A stretch of 47,171 nt of DNA from Bacillus fungorum. Its GTDB lineage: Bacteria; Bacillota; Bacilli; Bacillales; Bacillaceae_G. A model generated the notes under the pieces. The model saw only the letters and a program-made list of their open reading frames with translations, did not search any database and was not told the DNA's origin. The stretch spans positions 1-47,171 of the forward strand of contig NZ_NWUW01000031.1 in the NCBI RefSeq assembly GCF_002746455.1. Reading direction: 5' to 3'. Positions 15,266-24,318 of the stretch are shown here, piece after piece (within the stretch, counting starts at the first letter, position 1; each line of letters opens with the position of its first letter). A program made the position numbers and the translations under genes.

Positions 15266-16240
15266 TTATACATGAAAAGTTTCAATTTTTTCAGTTACTT
15301 GCTTATCATTTGTTGCGTTATTATAAGTGAAAGTTTGACCTAAAAAGAGTACATGCAGTTGTTCCCACGGTAACATACGTAAATTCCAATTATTTCGAAG
15401 TCTTGTTATTGCCTCGCGAGGTGTTTCATCGGCGAGTGCAAAAGATCCGTAATGCATTGGTATAAAGTGTGTAGCATTCAAATCTAAATAAGCTTGCACT
15501 GCCTCTTCAGGTGAAACGTGAGATACTTTCATAAACCATTCTGGTTCATAAGCGCCAATTGGCATAAGAGCAATATCAATTGAAAAGCGTTTGCCAATTT
15601 CTTTGAAACCTTGGAAATAGCCACTGTCTCCACAAAAATAAATGCTTTCCTCCATATTGTCATTCTTAATAATCCATCCACCCCAGTGAGATGTATTCAT
15701 ATCAAATAATGATCTTCTCGTCCAGTGCTGGGCAGGTGCGAAGTGAAAGGAAACATCATTAATTGTTGTATTTTCCCACCAATTATACTCTTCTACGTGA
15801 GTAAATTTTTTGCGAGTAAATAATTTTTTTAGCCCAATAGGTACAAGGTATAGAACATCATCATTTAGCTGGCGAAGCGTTGGAAAATCTAAATGATCAT
15901 AATGACCGTGTGAAATGAGGATGATGTCAATTTTAGGTAATTCTTGTATAGAAAGACCTGGTTCAGTAAGTCTTGGAACTAATTTTAATTTAGTAGCCCA
16001 TACTGGATCTGTTAATATATTTAGCCCATTCGTTTGGATAAGGAATGTGGAATGACCAATCCAAGTTACAGTCGTCTTTTCAAAGTTGTTTTGTAGAAAT
16101 TTACTTTGTTTAACAGGTGATTGTTCTACTAAAAAACAAAAATCTTTTTTATTTTGTTTTCGTTCTTTACGCCAACGTAAAAAGGAACGAATTGATTTTT
16201 TTGTGCTCACATTATCCATGTTTTCATAACGTTTTGTCAT
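15266..16240 (-). CDS. MBL-fold metal-dependent hydrolase (UlaG/NAPE-PLD-like)
   Basis: A 324-residue metallo-beta-lactamase-fold enzyme. The metal motif is SHGHYDHLDF (His111, His113, Asp115, His116); WIGHSTFLIQT, AQHWTRR, FCGDSGYFQGF and PMHYGSF complete the site. The arrangement resembles UlaG-type lactonases and N-acyl-phosphatidylethanolamine phospholipase D relatives; the substrate is unknown. The start is ATG 16240 with GAGGTG upstream; the longer frame begins MMF. No signal peptide, though the first 35 residues are very basic. Confidence 0.85.
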   Translation of the reverse strand: MTKRYENMDNVSTKKSIRSFLRWRKERKQNKKDFCFLVEQSPVKQSKFLQNNFEKTTVTWIGHSTFLIQTNGLNILTDPVWATKLKLVPRLTEPGLSIQELPKIDIILISHGHYDHLDFPTLRQLNDDVLYLVPIGLKKLFTRKKFTHVEEYNWWENTTINDVSFHFAPAQHWTRRSLFDMNTSHWGGWIIKNDNMEESIYFCGDSGYFQGFKEIGKRFSIDIALMPIGAYEPEWFMKVSHVSPEEAVQAYLDLNATHFIPMHYGSFALADETPREAITRLRNNWNLRMLPWEQLHVLFLGQTFTYNNATNDKQVTEKIETFHV

Positions 16241-16575
16241 GAACATCACCTCATTTAAAATCGTTGTAATTGTATTGTACCGAAATGTTGTTAAGGAATA
16301 CAGTGTATAACATGGATGAATGTTTAAGGAATTGTTAAAAAATAGGGGTATGTATTTACAAAAGTAACAATAAAATTAGTTTTGCAACTTCGGTTTAGAG
16401 AAATAATAGTGAAAAAATATATTTTGTCTAGTAATTCGCTTGAAATAAAGAAGTAACATACGTAAATTCGTACGATTTCGTGAACAAATGTAGTAAACAA
16501 TTTTCTCGTAGTGTTAACTTTTGTTATGATAAACATAACCTATTTAAATTTAGGATAGAGAAAAGAGGTTTATAA
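16241..16575. other. Divergent intergenic region
   Basis: 335 bp between the MBL gene and ypmQ. It is AT-rich. I see a possible -10 (TATGAT) about 45 bp before ypmQ and an imperfect inverted repeat around the palindrome CGTACG near 16471, but no convincing gene or RNA. Confidence 0.4.
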
Positions 16576-17163
16576 ATGAAGCGTTATCAAAAAGTAATTG
16601 GTCTTATGGTTGTATTTTGTCTCTTTGTACTTGCTGGATGTAGTGGATCAGGTTCAAAGCTTCGTAAACCATTAAATTGGGATTTAGAAACTTTCCAATT
16701 TACAAATCAAGATGGAAAGCCATTTGGTACAAAAGATTTAAAAGGGAAAGTTTGGGTTGCAGATTTTATGTTCACAAACTGCCAAACAGTTTGTCCGCCA
16801 ATGACTGCTAATATGGCAAAACTGCAAAAGATGGCAAAAGAAGAGAAATTAGACGTTCAGTTTGTTTCGTTTAGTGTAGATCCAGACCTTGATAAGCCGG
16901 AGAATTTGAAGGCGTTCATTCAAAAGTTTACAGAGGATACTAGTAATTGGAATTTATTAACGGGTTATTCGTTAGAAGATATTACAAAGTTTGCAAAAGA
17001 TAATTTCCAATCACTTGTAGATAAACCTGAGAATGGTCAAGTTATGCATGGTACATCATTTTATTTAATTGATCAAAACGGAAAAGTAATGAAAAAGTAT
17101 AATGGTATTAGTAATACGCCGTATGAGGACATTATACGTGATATGAAGCGATTAGCAGAATAA
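16576..17163 (+). CDS. ypmQ: Sco1/SenC-family lipoprotein
   Basis: A 195-residue thioredoxin-fold copper chaperone or thiol protein of the Sco family, anchored outside the membrane by a lipobox (LAGC, Cys22). The copper ligands are Cys69 and Cys73 (NCQTVCPP) and His158 (VMHGTSF). In B. subtilis YpmQ supports CuA assembly of cytochrome c oxidase. The place in the order after ypmP matches. AAAGAGG precedes the ATG. Confidence 0.92.
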   Translation: MKRYQKVIGLMVVFCLFVLAGCSGSGSKLRKPLNWDLETFQFTNQDGKPFGTKDLKGKVWVADFMFTNCQTVCPPMTANMAKLQKMAKEEKLDVQFVSFSVDPDLDKPENLKAFIQKFTEDTSNWNLLTGYSLEDITKFAKDNFQSLVDKPENGQVMHGTSFYLIDQNGKVMKKYNGISNTPYEDIIRDMKRLAE

Positions 17164-17164
17164 A

Positions 17165-17203
17165 AAGAAGGGTGCAGATTAATTAAAGCACCCTTCTTTT
17201 TTT
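17165..17203. terminator. Bidirectional terminator between ypmQ and hsp20
   Basis: An 11-bp stem (AAGAAGGGTGC with GCACCCTTCTT), a 12-nt loop and T tracts on both strands, between convergent genes. Confidence 0.87.
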
Positions 17204-17206
17204 ACA

Positions 17207-17671
17207 TTAGTCTATGGATAAAATGTCATGTTGCTGTGGAAGTTTTGGTGCCCGAATTTCTAACACGCCATTTTGATACGAAGCTTTCGCTGCTTTTTTA
17301 TTAATTGAGTACGGTAATTTAATCAATCTGGATGCTTCTGAAATGGAACGTTCTCGGCGATAATAGTTATGAGATGTTTCTTCTTCAGCCTCTTCAAGTA
17401 TTTCTTCTTTTACAGAGACTTTTAAGTATTCACTTTGTATTTCAATTTGAATTTGTTCTTTTTGTATACCTGGTAGTTCAGCTGTAACAACGAGTTCTTC
17501 ACCAACTTCATATAAATCTACAGGGAATGTTAATAAACGGTTTCCTTTTTGGAAAAAATGATTTAAATCAGCGATTACATTACGAAGTGGTGTTTGCTCG
17601 AAGAAATCATCAATTTGCTTTAAATAATTACGAACCGGTGGGCGAGAAGAGTCTTTTTTTTCTTCACTCAT
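17207..17671 (-). CDS. Hsp20/alpha-crystallin small heat-shock protein
   Basis: A 154-residue holdase chaperone. The alpha-crystallin domain runs about 48-140: VDLYEVGEELVVTAELPG, then YYRRERS and the C-terminal NGVLEIRAPKLP with an IxI-like tail. The N-terminal arm is typical. A GGAGG site precedes ATG 17671. A second hsp20-type gene near 25 kb is a pseudogene, so this may be the working copy locally. Confidence 0.9.
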   Translation of the reverse strand: MSEEKKDSSRPPVRNYLKQIDDFFEQTPLRNVIADLNHFFQKGNRLLTFPVDLYEVGEELVVTAELPGIQKEQIQIEIQSEYLKVSVKEEILEEAEEETSHNYYRRERSISEASRLIKLPYSINKKAAKASYQNGVLEIRAPKLPQQHDILSID

Positions 17672-17888
17672 GATATTCCCTCCTAAAAATCAATTTGCAA
17701 TATCATATGACAAAAGCGGAGAAAGGTGAGTGCCTAGTTTTCATGTTCTCATAAAAAATTGTTAAAAATGTGAAATGGAGTGATTTTTTTATAGTTTTTG
17801 GTCGCCATATTCAGTTGATTATGCTAGTATAAATAGGGTTGATATAGTAGTATAGAGACAGAATGAAAACTGAAAGAGGGTAAGAAGT

Positions 17889-19790
17889 ATGTGTGGTTTT
17901 GTAGGATGTTTATGTGAAAACCCTAGAGAGTTTTCAGAAACAGAAAAACATCAATTTGAAAATATGAACACGATGATTTTCCACCGTGGTCCAGATGACG
18001 AAGGATATTTTCGTGATGAACATGTACAATTTGGCTTCCGCCGTTTAAGTATCATTGACTTAGAGGCAGGACATCAGCCGCTAACTTATGAAAATGATCG
18101 ATATGTAATTATTTTTAATGGTGAAATTTACAACTATGTAGAATTACGTGAAATGTTACTTGAAAAAGGTGCAACGTTTGCAACGCAATCTGATACAGAA
18201 GTTATCATTGCATTGTATGCACATATGAAAGAAAAATGTGTAGACTACCTTCGTGGTATGTTTGCATTTATGATTTGGGATCGTGAAGAGAAGAAACTTT
18301 TCGGTGCACGTGATCACTTCGGTATTAAACCTTTATACATCGCACAACAAGGTGATACTACATTCTTCGCATCTGAGAAGAAAAGTATTATGCATGTGAT
18401 GGAAGATAAAGGTGTTAATCCAACGTCACTACAACATTACTTTACGTATCAATATGGTCCAGAGCCAGAAACGTTAACAATTGATGTTAATAAAATCGAG
18501 CCTGGTCATTATTTCGTAAAAGAAATCGGTAAAGAGATGGAAATCCATCGCTACTGGAAACCTTATTTCAATGCTTCAAGTGCAACGAAAGAGGAGCATA
18601 TCCAGGCAATTCGTGATGTGTTATATGATTCAGTAAAAGTGCATATGCGTAGTGATGTACCAGTAGGTTCATTCTTATCTGGTGGTATCGATTCATCTAT
18701 TATCGCTTCTATCGCAAGAGAAATGAATCCAAATCTTTTAACATTCTCTGTTGGTTTTGAGCAACGTGGTTTCAGTGAAGTTGATGTTGCCAAAGAAACT
18801 GCTGAGAAATTAGGTGTTAAAAACCATAACGTATTCATTTCTGCGAAAGAGTTTATGGATGAGTTCCCAAAAATCATTTGGCACATGGATGATCCTTTAG
18901 CAGATCCAGCAGCGGTACCATTGTATTTCGTTGCAAAAGAAGCGCGTAAGCATGTAACAGTTGTTCTTTCAGGTGAAGGTGCAGACGAGCTATTTGGTGG
19001 TTATAACATTTATCGTGAGCCAAACTCACTAAAAATGTTCTCTTACATTCCTAGCCCAGGTAAGAGCGTTCTAAAAGCATTAAGTGGTGCCCTTAAAGAA
19101 GGCTTTAAAGGAAAGAGCTTCCTAGAGCGTGGATGTACGCCAATTGAAGAGCGTTACTATGGAAACGCGAAAATCTTCCGTGAAGAAGAGAAAGCTGAAT
19201 TAATGAAGTATTACAATGAAAGTGTTAACTATATGGATATCACGAAACCATTGTATAACGAAATTAAAGATTATGATGATGTAAGCAAAATGCAGTACAT
19301 TGACATGTTCACATGGTTACGCGGTGACATTTTATTAAAAGCTGATAAAATGACAATGGCAAACTCATTAGAACTTCGTGTACCGTTCTTAGATAAAGAA
19401 GTATTCGATGTTGCATCTAAAATTCCAACTGAATTTAAGATTGCTAACGGAACTACGAAAGCTATTTTACGTGAAGCGGCACGCGGAATTGTTCCGGATC
19501 ACGTATTAGATCGTAAAAAACTTGGATTCCCAGTACCAATTCGTCACTGGTTAAAAGACGAAATGCATGACTGGGCTATTAATATTATAAATGAGAGTAA
19601 AACAGACCATTTAATCGACAAACAGTATGTATTAAACTTACTGGAAGCACATTGTGCAGATAAAGGCGATTATAGCCGTAAAATTTGGACTGTACTTGCG
19701 TTTATGGTATGGCACCAAATTTATGTTGAGCATAAATACGATACGAATAAGTTCCACGAAGAAACGAAACGTGCGTATAGCTTAGTTTAA
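17889..19790 (+). CDS. asnO: Glutamine-hydrolysing asparagine synthetase (AsnO type)
   Basis: A 633-residue two-domain enzyme making asparagine from aspartate, glutamine and ATP. Cys2 (MCGFVG) is the glutaminase nucleophile after Met removal; RRLSIIDLEAGHQP and NGEIYNY form the amide pocket; the synthetase has the PP-loop SFLSGGIDSS and LSGEGADELFGGY. The sequence tracks B. subtilis AsnO (the sporulation-linked paralogue) more than AsnB or AsnH. AGAGGGTAAGA precedes the ATG. It is monocistronic with its own terminator; I see no T-box upstream. Confidence 0.93.
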   Translation: MCGFVGCLCENPREFSETEKHQFENMNTMIFHRGPDDEGYFRDEHVQFGFRRLSIIDLEAGHQPLTYENDRYVIIFNGEIYNYVELREMLLEKGATFATQSDTEVIIALYAHMKEKCVDYLRGMFAFMIWDREEKKLFGARDHFGIKPLYIAQQGDTTFFASEKKSIMHVMEDKGVNPTSLQHYFTYQYGPEPETLTIDVNKIEPGHYFVKEIGKEMEIHRYWKPYFNASSATKEEHIQAIRDVLYDSVKVHMRSDVPVGSFLSGGIDSSIIASIAREMNPNLLTFSVGFEQRGFSEVDVAKETAEKLGVKNHNVFISAKEFMDEFPKIIWHMDDPLADPAAVPLYFVAKEARKHVTVVLSGEGADELFGGYNIYREPNSLKMFSYIPSPGKSVLKALSGALKEGFKGKSFLERGCTPIEERYYGNAKIFREEEKAELMKYYNESVNYMDITKPLYNEIKDYDDVSKMQYIDMFTWLRGDILLKADKMTMANSLELRVPFLDKEVFDVASKIPTEFKIANGTTKAILREAARGIVPDHVLDRKKLGFPVPIRHWLKDEMHDWAINIINESKTDHLIDKQYVLNLLEAHCADKGDYSRKIWTVLAFMVWHQIYVEHKYDTNKFHEETKRAYSLV

Positions 19791-19795
19791 TGAGA

Positions 19796-19832
19796 AAAAC
19801 CTTAAGATCGTATATGGTCTTAAGGTTTTTTT
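19796..19832 (+). terminator. Terminator after asparagine synthetase
   Basis: A 12-bp perfect stem (AAAACCTTAAGA and complement), a 10-nt loop and a T run. Confidence 0.9.
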
Positions 19833-19883
19833 CATAAATAGGACGTATTATTGATACAATAATAGTAAAAGGATGGACAACAT

Positions 19884-20243
19884 ATGATTACGTTTGAAAA
19901 AGTAACTGTAGAAAATGAAAGTGTTGTTAAAGAAATGTTTCGCTCACATAGTTTAAGTGAAAAAGAAGTACAGTATTGTGTGAAAGTTGATGATACATAT
20001 ATTGGTGTAATAGATTATCGTGTTCAAGGGGAGACTGCATTTTTATCTCAGTTAATCATTCATTTTGATTATCAAAGTTACGGTTATGGTACAAATACCT
20101 ATTTTACATTTGAAACGATGATGAAAGAAAGAAAGGTGCAAGAGATAAAGGTATTACAAACGGAATTAACAGAACAAGCAAGATCTTTCATAGAGAGCTT
20201 TGGTTTTAATGAAGAAGATGGAATATATGTGAAGAAAATATAA
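19884..20243 (+). CDS. GNAT-family N-acetyltransferase
   Basis: A 119-residue GNAT protein, small for the family. YIGVIDYRVQGETAFLSQLIIHFDYQSYGYG corresponds to beta4 and the acetyl-CoA loop (degenerate Q-x-x-G-x-G); SFIESFGFNEEDG is the C-terminal signature. AAAGGATGG precedes ATG 19884. The acceptor is unknown. It is followed after 42 bp by a membrane protein on the same strand. Confidence 0.8.
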   Translation: MITFEKVTVENESVVKEMFRSHSLSEKEVQYCVKVDDTYIGVIDYRVQGETAFLSQLIIHFDYQSYGYGTNTYFTFETMMKERKVQEIKVLQTELTEQARSFIESFGFNEEDGIYVKKI

Positions 20244-20285
20244 CGATGAGTAGTTATGCGAGATAAATATAAGGCAGGTGGATGT

Positions 20286-20621
20286 ATGACGATGACTTCT
20301 GGTCTTGTATTAATTGGTGGGTGTTTTTTAGTAGCGGAGCTAAGCCATATGTTTATTCGAAAAAGAATGAATAAGAAGAGAAAGCCGTATGAATTACAAT
20401 ATGCCCCAGTGTTTTTCCTTTTGTTTTGTATGCTACTTACATTACAAAACATAACGAACTTTCCACCGCTGTTAAATATTTTTTTGAAGTTCGGTTTGCT
20501 GTATAGTACCACTGGAATAGCCCTTTTATTTCTTTTATTTTGCATACGTTATATTCACTATCAATCGTATATATTTATTTTAAATTGGTTAAAGCAAAAT
20601 GATAGAAATCGCCTTACATAA
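20286..20621 (+). CDS. Small membrane protein of unknown function
   Basis: A 111-residue hydrophobic protein with three predicted helices: LVLIGGCFLVAEL, PVFFLLFCMLLTL and LLYSTTGIALLFLLF. Basic residues after the first helix (RKRMNKKRK) suggest that loop is inside. I choose ATG 20286 after GGCAGGTGG; the frame is open from 20256. I do not recognise a family. Its stop lies within its terminator stem. Confidence 0.65.
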   Translation: MTMTSGLVLIGGCFLVAELSHMFIRKRMNKKRKPYELQYAPVFFLLFCMLLTLQNITNFPPLLNIFLKFGLLYSTTGIALLFLLFCIRYIHYQSYIFILNWLKQNDRNRLT

Positions 20622-20632
20622 GGCGTTTTTTT
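20610..20632 (+). terminator. Terminator overlapping a stop codon
   Basis: CGCCTTA-CA-TAAGGCG followed by T7. The 3' arm contains the TAA of the preceding gene. Confidence 0.75.
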
Positions 20633-20638
20633 ATTTAC

Positions 20639-20726
20639 GTGTACATTGTGCTCAGTGATACAATAGGTGCCATTTTAATTAGTGTCATAGTTGTTTATTT
20701 ATATACGAAAGTAACAGTGGAATTAA
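20639..20726 (+). pseudogene. Hydrophobic coding-like remnant fused upstream of the binding-protein fragment
   Basis: From 20639 one frame reads YIVLSDTIGAIL, a run of aliphatic residues, then VYLYTKVTVELSD, like one transmembrane helix of a larger protein. It has no start or ribosome site, and the frame runs out-of-frame into the next gene. Most likely a scrap left by a deletion; the source family is not recognised. Confidence 0.35.
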
Positions 20727-21458
20727 GTGATAGGAAATTTATATTGTTACAACGAATGGTATCCTCATTTAGCGAAAGAGTTAAAAAATACAAAAGTAGT
20801 AGGAACTGAGCGTGACATTAATTTAGAAGCAATAATGAAGCTTCAGCCGGATTTAATTATCGGAAATAAAATGCGTCACGAAAAAATATATGAGCAGTTA
20901 AAAGAAATCGCGCCAACAGTATATGCTGAAACATTGCGCGGTGATTGGAAAGATAACTTTACGCTTTATACTGAAGCTGTAAATAAAGAAAAAGAAGGGC
21001 AAAATGCTCTTAATGATTATAAAAAGCGTATTGCAGCAATAAAAGAACAATTAGGTGATAAAGCTAACTCTAAAGTTTCAATTATTCGCTTCGTCCCTGG
21101 TGATGTTCGTATTTATCAAAAAAATTCATTCTCAGGCGTTGTATTAAATGATATTGGATTTAAACGACCGCCATTACAAGATAAAGATGAATTTGCGATA
21201 AAAGGAATTCCAAAAGAGCAAATTCCAAATATGGACGGGGACTATTTATTCTATTTCACATCTGATAAAGATGCGGATAAGAATAATGAAGGAAACACGT
21301 TAGCGAAAGAATGGACAGAAGATCTGCTCTTTAAGCAGTTACAGGCTTCTAAAGATAATAAAGTATTCCAAGTAGATGAAGTGATTTGGAATACAGCAGG
21401 TGGTATTGTAGCTGCAAACCTTATGTTAGATGATATTGAAAACTATTTTCTGAAGTAA
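20727..21458 (+). pseudogene. 5'-truncated siderophore-type ABC substrate-binding protein
   Basis: The frame encodes the C-terminal three quarters of a FeuA/FhuD/YfiY-like iron-siderophore binding protein: KVVGTERDINLEAIMKLQPD, a long helix, SIIRFVPGDVRIY and VDEVIWNTAGGIVAANLML. Missing are the lipoprotein signal and roughly the first 80 residues. No ribosome site precedes the nominal ATG 20727 and an in-frame stop lies just upstream, so it cannot be exported and is probably dead. Downstream residues look undamaged, which suggests a recent deletion. Confidence 0.8.
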
Positions 21459-21464
21459 ATAAAG

Positions 21465-21499
21465 AAGTGTATCACTTTAAATGGGTGATGCACTTTTTT
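21465..21499 (+). terminator. Terminator after the truncated binding protein
   Basis: AAGTGTATCAC pairs with GTGATGCACTT (one mismatch) over a 9-nt loop, then TTTTTA. Confidence 0.8.
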
Positions 21500-21585
21500 A
21501 TTTATTAAAATACAGAAAATTCCTTCTTTTGAGTGTGGATAAGTTGTACAATTAAAGCAATCATGGAATAGAGGAGTGGGAATAA

Positions 21586-22461
21586 ATGGAAGCTACTCAT
21601 AAAGATTGGATTTTGTTTAACGGAAGAATTGTAAATGCGAAGGAAGAACAGCCGATGATTCCATTAGAGGAGAGAGGCTTTCAATTTGGTGACGGTATAT
21701 ACGAGGTATTCAGACTATATGATGGGAAACCACATTTATTAGATTTACATTTGGAACGATTCTTTAATTCTATGGAAGAAATAAAACTAATTCCACCGTT
21801 TACTAAGGAAGAGTTAGTCGAAGAGTTACATCAAATGATTGAAAAAAATCAATTTCAAGAAGATGGGAATGTATATTTGCAAATTTCAAGAGGTGCTCAA
21901 GCACGTAATCATGTGTATGAGTCAAATATGCAACCAACTTATTTTGCAAATATTGTTTCGTTTCCACGACCAATTGCTGCTATGGAACAAGGAATCAAAG
22001 TTACTGTTGAAGAGGATATACGCTGGAAGTTCTGTCATATAAAATCCTTAAACCTGCTACCTAATATTATAATTAAAAATAAAATAAACGAACAAGGTTA
22101 TCAAGAAGCGATATTAGTACGAGATGGAATTGTAACTGAGGGGTGTCATTCAAATTTCTTTATGGTGAAAAATAATAAACTGATTACACATCCGGCTGAC
22201 AATTTCATTCTACACGGCGTTACACGTCACTACGTTATTATATTAGCGAATGAGTTACATATTGATGTAGAAGAACGAGAATTTTCACTACAAGAAGTAT
22301 ATGAGGCTGATGAGTGCTTCTTTACAGCGACACCACTTGAAATATTCCCAGTCGTTCAAATTGGTGACGAGCAGTTTGGAAACGGTGAAAGAGGACCGAT
22401 TACAAAGAAACTCCAAGTGGCATATGAAGAAAGTATTAGTTTGTTTAAAGTTACAAACTAA
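21586..22461 (+). CDS. dat: D-amino-acid (D-alanine) aminotransferase
   Basis: A 291-residue fold-type IV PLP enzyme moving the amino group between D-alanine and 2-oxoglutarate, giving D-glutamate for cell wall. Signatures: ERGFQFGDGIYEVFRLY, PLP lysine Lys153 in CHIKSLNLLPN, Glu in VTEGCHSNFF, and FTATPLEI near the end. GAGGAGTGGG precedes the ATG. A monocistronic gene with its own terminator. Confidence 0.93.
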   Translation: MEATHKDWILFNGRIVNAKEEQPMIPLEERGFQFGDGIYEVFRLYDGKPHLLDLHLERFFNSMEEIKLIPPFTKEELVEELHQMIEKNQFQEDGNVYLQISRGAQARNHVYESNMQPTYFANIVSFPRPIAAMEQGIKVTVEEDIRWKFCHIKSLNLLPNIIIKNKINEQGYQEAILVRDGIVTEGCHSNFFMVKNNKLITHPADNFILHGVTRHYVIILANELHIDVEEREFSLQEVYEADECFFTATPLEIFPVVQIGDEQFGNGERGPITKKLQVAYEESISLFKVTN

Positions 22462-22470
22462 TATTGAAGA

Positions 22471-22499
22471 AAAAAGCTGGTATTCCTCCAGCTTTTTTT
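22471..22499 (+). terminator. Terminator after dat
   Basis: AAAAAGCTGG and CCAGCTTTTT around a 7-nt loop with a T7 tract. Confidence 0.88.
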
Positions 22500-22559
22500 C
22501 ATGATATAATTCAAGCATAGGACAAGATTTGAAAACGCTGTAAAAAGGGGGTTTAATGT

Positions 22560-23207
22560 ATGAATTATGAAGATTTTAAAGAATTAATTCACGGTAGACG
22601 AAGTGTTAGAAAGTTCACAGAACAAGAAGTATCCACTAGTGATATAAAAGAAATTATTGATTGTGCTCGTTATGCACCGAGTGATACGAACTCACAAACT
22701 TGGGAGTTCTTGGTCATTATGAACCGAGAGAAAATTAAAGAAATTGAACAAATGACATGGGATGCATTACATAAACTTGCGGCAAAAGCGGCAGAAAACG
22801 GAGAAGAGAAAGCAGGGAAATTACTTACACGTTCTTTCGGACCATATGCAACAGCTTTCTCGGAGGCGCCAGTATTAATCGTATGTTTGGCAACGCCATA
22901 TGAATCAAAGTTTCGTGAAAAGATATTTGATCCAATTGCTTTTGTGCCAGATTCAGTTTGGGAAGAAGAAGGAATTAAGAGTAGCTGTTTAGCGGCACAA
23001 AACTTAATGTTGGCTGCACATGCGAAGGGGCTTGGTACATGTCCGATGACGGGACCGGTATTGTTAGCTCAAGATGAAATGCGACAATATTTACAAATTG
23101 AGCCTGAAAAACAAATAAATATGGTTATTTCACTCGGTTTTCCGAAGGATAAGCCGAAGAAACTTCCAAGAAAAGAAGTAGATGAGATTACAACATTTGT
23201 TTTTTAA
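22560..23207 (+). CDS. Nitroreductase-family flavoprotein
   Basis: A 215-residue FMN/NAD(P)H nitroreductase-fold enzyme. HGRRSVRKF binds FMN phosphate, ARYAPSDTNSQTWEF is the flavin-contact motif, and HAKGLGTCPMTGP and ISLGFPKDKPKK complete the site. The physiological substrate is unknown. AAAAGGGGG precedes the ATG with a slightly long spacer. Confidence 0.87.
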   Translation: MNYEDFKELIHGRRSVRKFTEQEVSTSDIKEIIDCARYAPSDTNSQTWEFLVIMNREKIKEIEQMTWDALHKLAAKAAENGEEKAGKLLTRSFGPYATAFSEAPVLIVCLATPYESKFREKIFDPIAFVPDSVWEEEGIKSSCLAAQNLMLAAHAKGLGTCPMTGPVLLAQDEMRQYLQIEPEKQINMVISLGFPKDKPKKLPRKEVDEITTFVF

Positions 23208-23217
23208 AGCCGAAAAT

Positions 23218-23250
23218 AAAAAGACATTGAATGAACAATGTCTTTTTATT
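23218..23250 (+). terminator. Terminator after the nitroreductase
   Basis: A 12-bp perfect stem (AAAAAGACATTG and complement) with a 6-nt loop; T-rich on both strands. Confidence 0.85.
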
Positions 23251-23465
23251 TTTGAGGGTATGTAATTAATCTGTTAGGCTAAAATGATAGATAAGAGGGA
23301 ATTACTATTTATTTCATAAAAAAAATTAATGTTCTATTAAGGAAAGTATGATACATTAATCGTGAGCAAGATTCTATTTGTTCATGAAAGTGTTAAAAGT
23401 AGTCTTAAAATTAATAAGTTATTTTTGTATAATAAATTATAATGAAATGACAGGGGGGATGAATT

Positions 23466-23954
23466 TTGAAAAAATTCATAATCACTGGATTGTCTGTATT
23501 GTTATTAGCCAGTTGCGGTGCTCCAAAGGAAAAAGAGGGTACACAATCAAAGCCAGAAGAACAAGTTGTAAACGCAAGTAATGAGAATATAGTTGTATTT
23601 CCTGAAGGAGTAATGCCAATTGGGGAAGGAAAAGTGAAAGTTATTACTCCAGATGGTACTTCTGACAATGGCAATATACCAACCGTATTCATCAAAAAGG
23701 ATACTTTAATTCAACACGTGGAATTAGAGCTTTCTAATTTTCAAAATGATAAAGAAACATTCGTATTTGTAGATCGACTGTTTGCAGATAAACATCAAGT
23801 AACTAGTACAACACAGACAACAGTACAATTAAAAGAAAAGACGCTTGAAACAGGTAGTCATACGATTACTGCAGTTCAGTATGAAAACAATGACCCGAAA
23901 GGAAAGGTTATTAGTTTTAATCAAGCAACATTTGAAACAAAACCTGCGTCTTAA
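23466..23954 (+). CDS. Lipoprotein of unknown function
   Basis: A 162-residue protein beginning at TTG 23466 behind AGGGGGGATG. The signal peptide ends LLLASC (lipobox), so it is anchored outside. The rest is a beta-rich domain (about 35-160) with KVKVITPDGTSDNG and ITAVQYENNDPKGKVISFNQATFE, reminiscent of an Ig-like fold. No family recognised. The 258 bp upstream are AT-rich, with TATAAT-like boxes but no clear promoter. Confidence 0.75.
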   Translation: MKKFIITGLSVLLLASCGAPKEKEGTQSKPEEQVVNASNENIVVFPEGVMPIGEGKVKVITPDGTSDNGNIPTVFIKKDTLIQHVELELSNFQNDKETFVFVDRLFADKHQVTSTTQTTVQLKEKTLETGSHTITAVQYENNDPKGKVISFNQATFETKPAS

Positions 23955-24020
23955 TAAGAATAAAAAGTACATTACTCAAAAAAGTAGTGTGCTTTTTTGT
24001 TTGGACTAGAGTGTACAATA

Positions 24021-24188
24021 GTGAATAACTTGTTTCGTTTTCTAATACGATTAAATAGGAAGAAACCACTTGTTACTACTATGACAGAGAAAGAGATTGA
24101 ATATGTAAATCGGTGTATTCGTATCGTTTTGATTAGTTTAATGATGGCAGTAATTTGCTTTACGATACAAGAGTTTATTATTATATGA
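24021..24188 (+). CDS. Candidate 55-residue membrane protein
   Basis: A frame from GTG 24021 gives a basic amphipathic start (NNLFRFLIRLNRKK), a linker with TEKEIEYVNRC, and one membrane helix (IVLISLMMAVICFTI). The ribosome site is weak (AGAGTG). It follows the lipoprotein gene on the same strand without a clear terminator, so it may be cotranscribed. No family recognised. Confidence 0.45.
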   Translation: MNNLFRFLIRLNRKKPLVTTMTEKEIEYVNRCIRIVLISLMMAVICFTIQEFIII

Positions 24189-24318
24189 TAAACTCTGACT
24201 AAGGTAAGTTTCACAAGAGAAATGTAGGTATTTCATTTGAAATGTCGAATAGTACATACGATGTCGTAATAACAAATTTTCTATTGTTTACTGTGAAACA
24301 GGAGAAGGAGAGATAGTA

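Noticed and set aside
17672..17888. T-box or other leader controlling asparagine synthetase
   Set aside because: No T-box core sequence and no terminator-like hairpin lies between 17672 and 17888; the leader is short.
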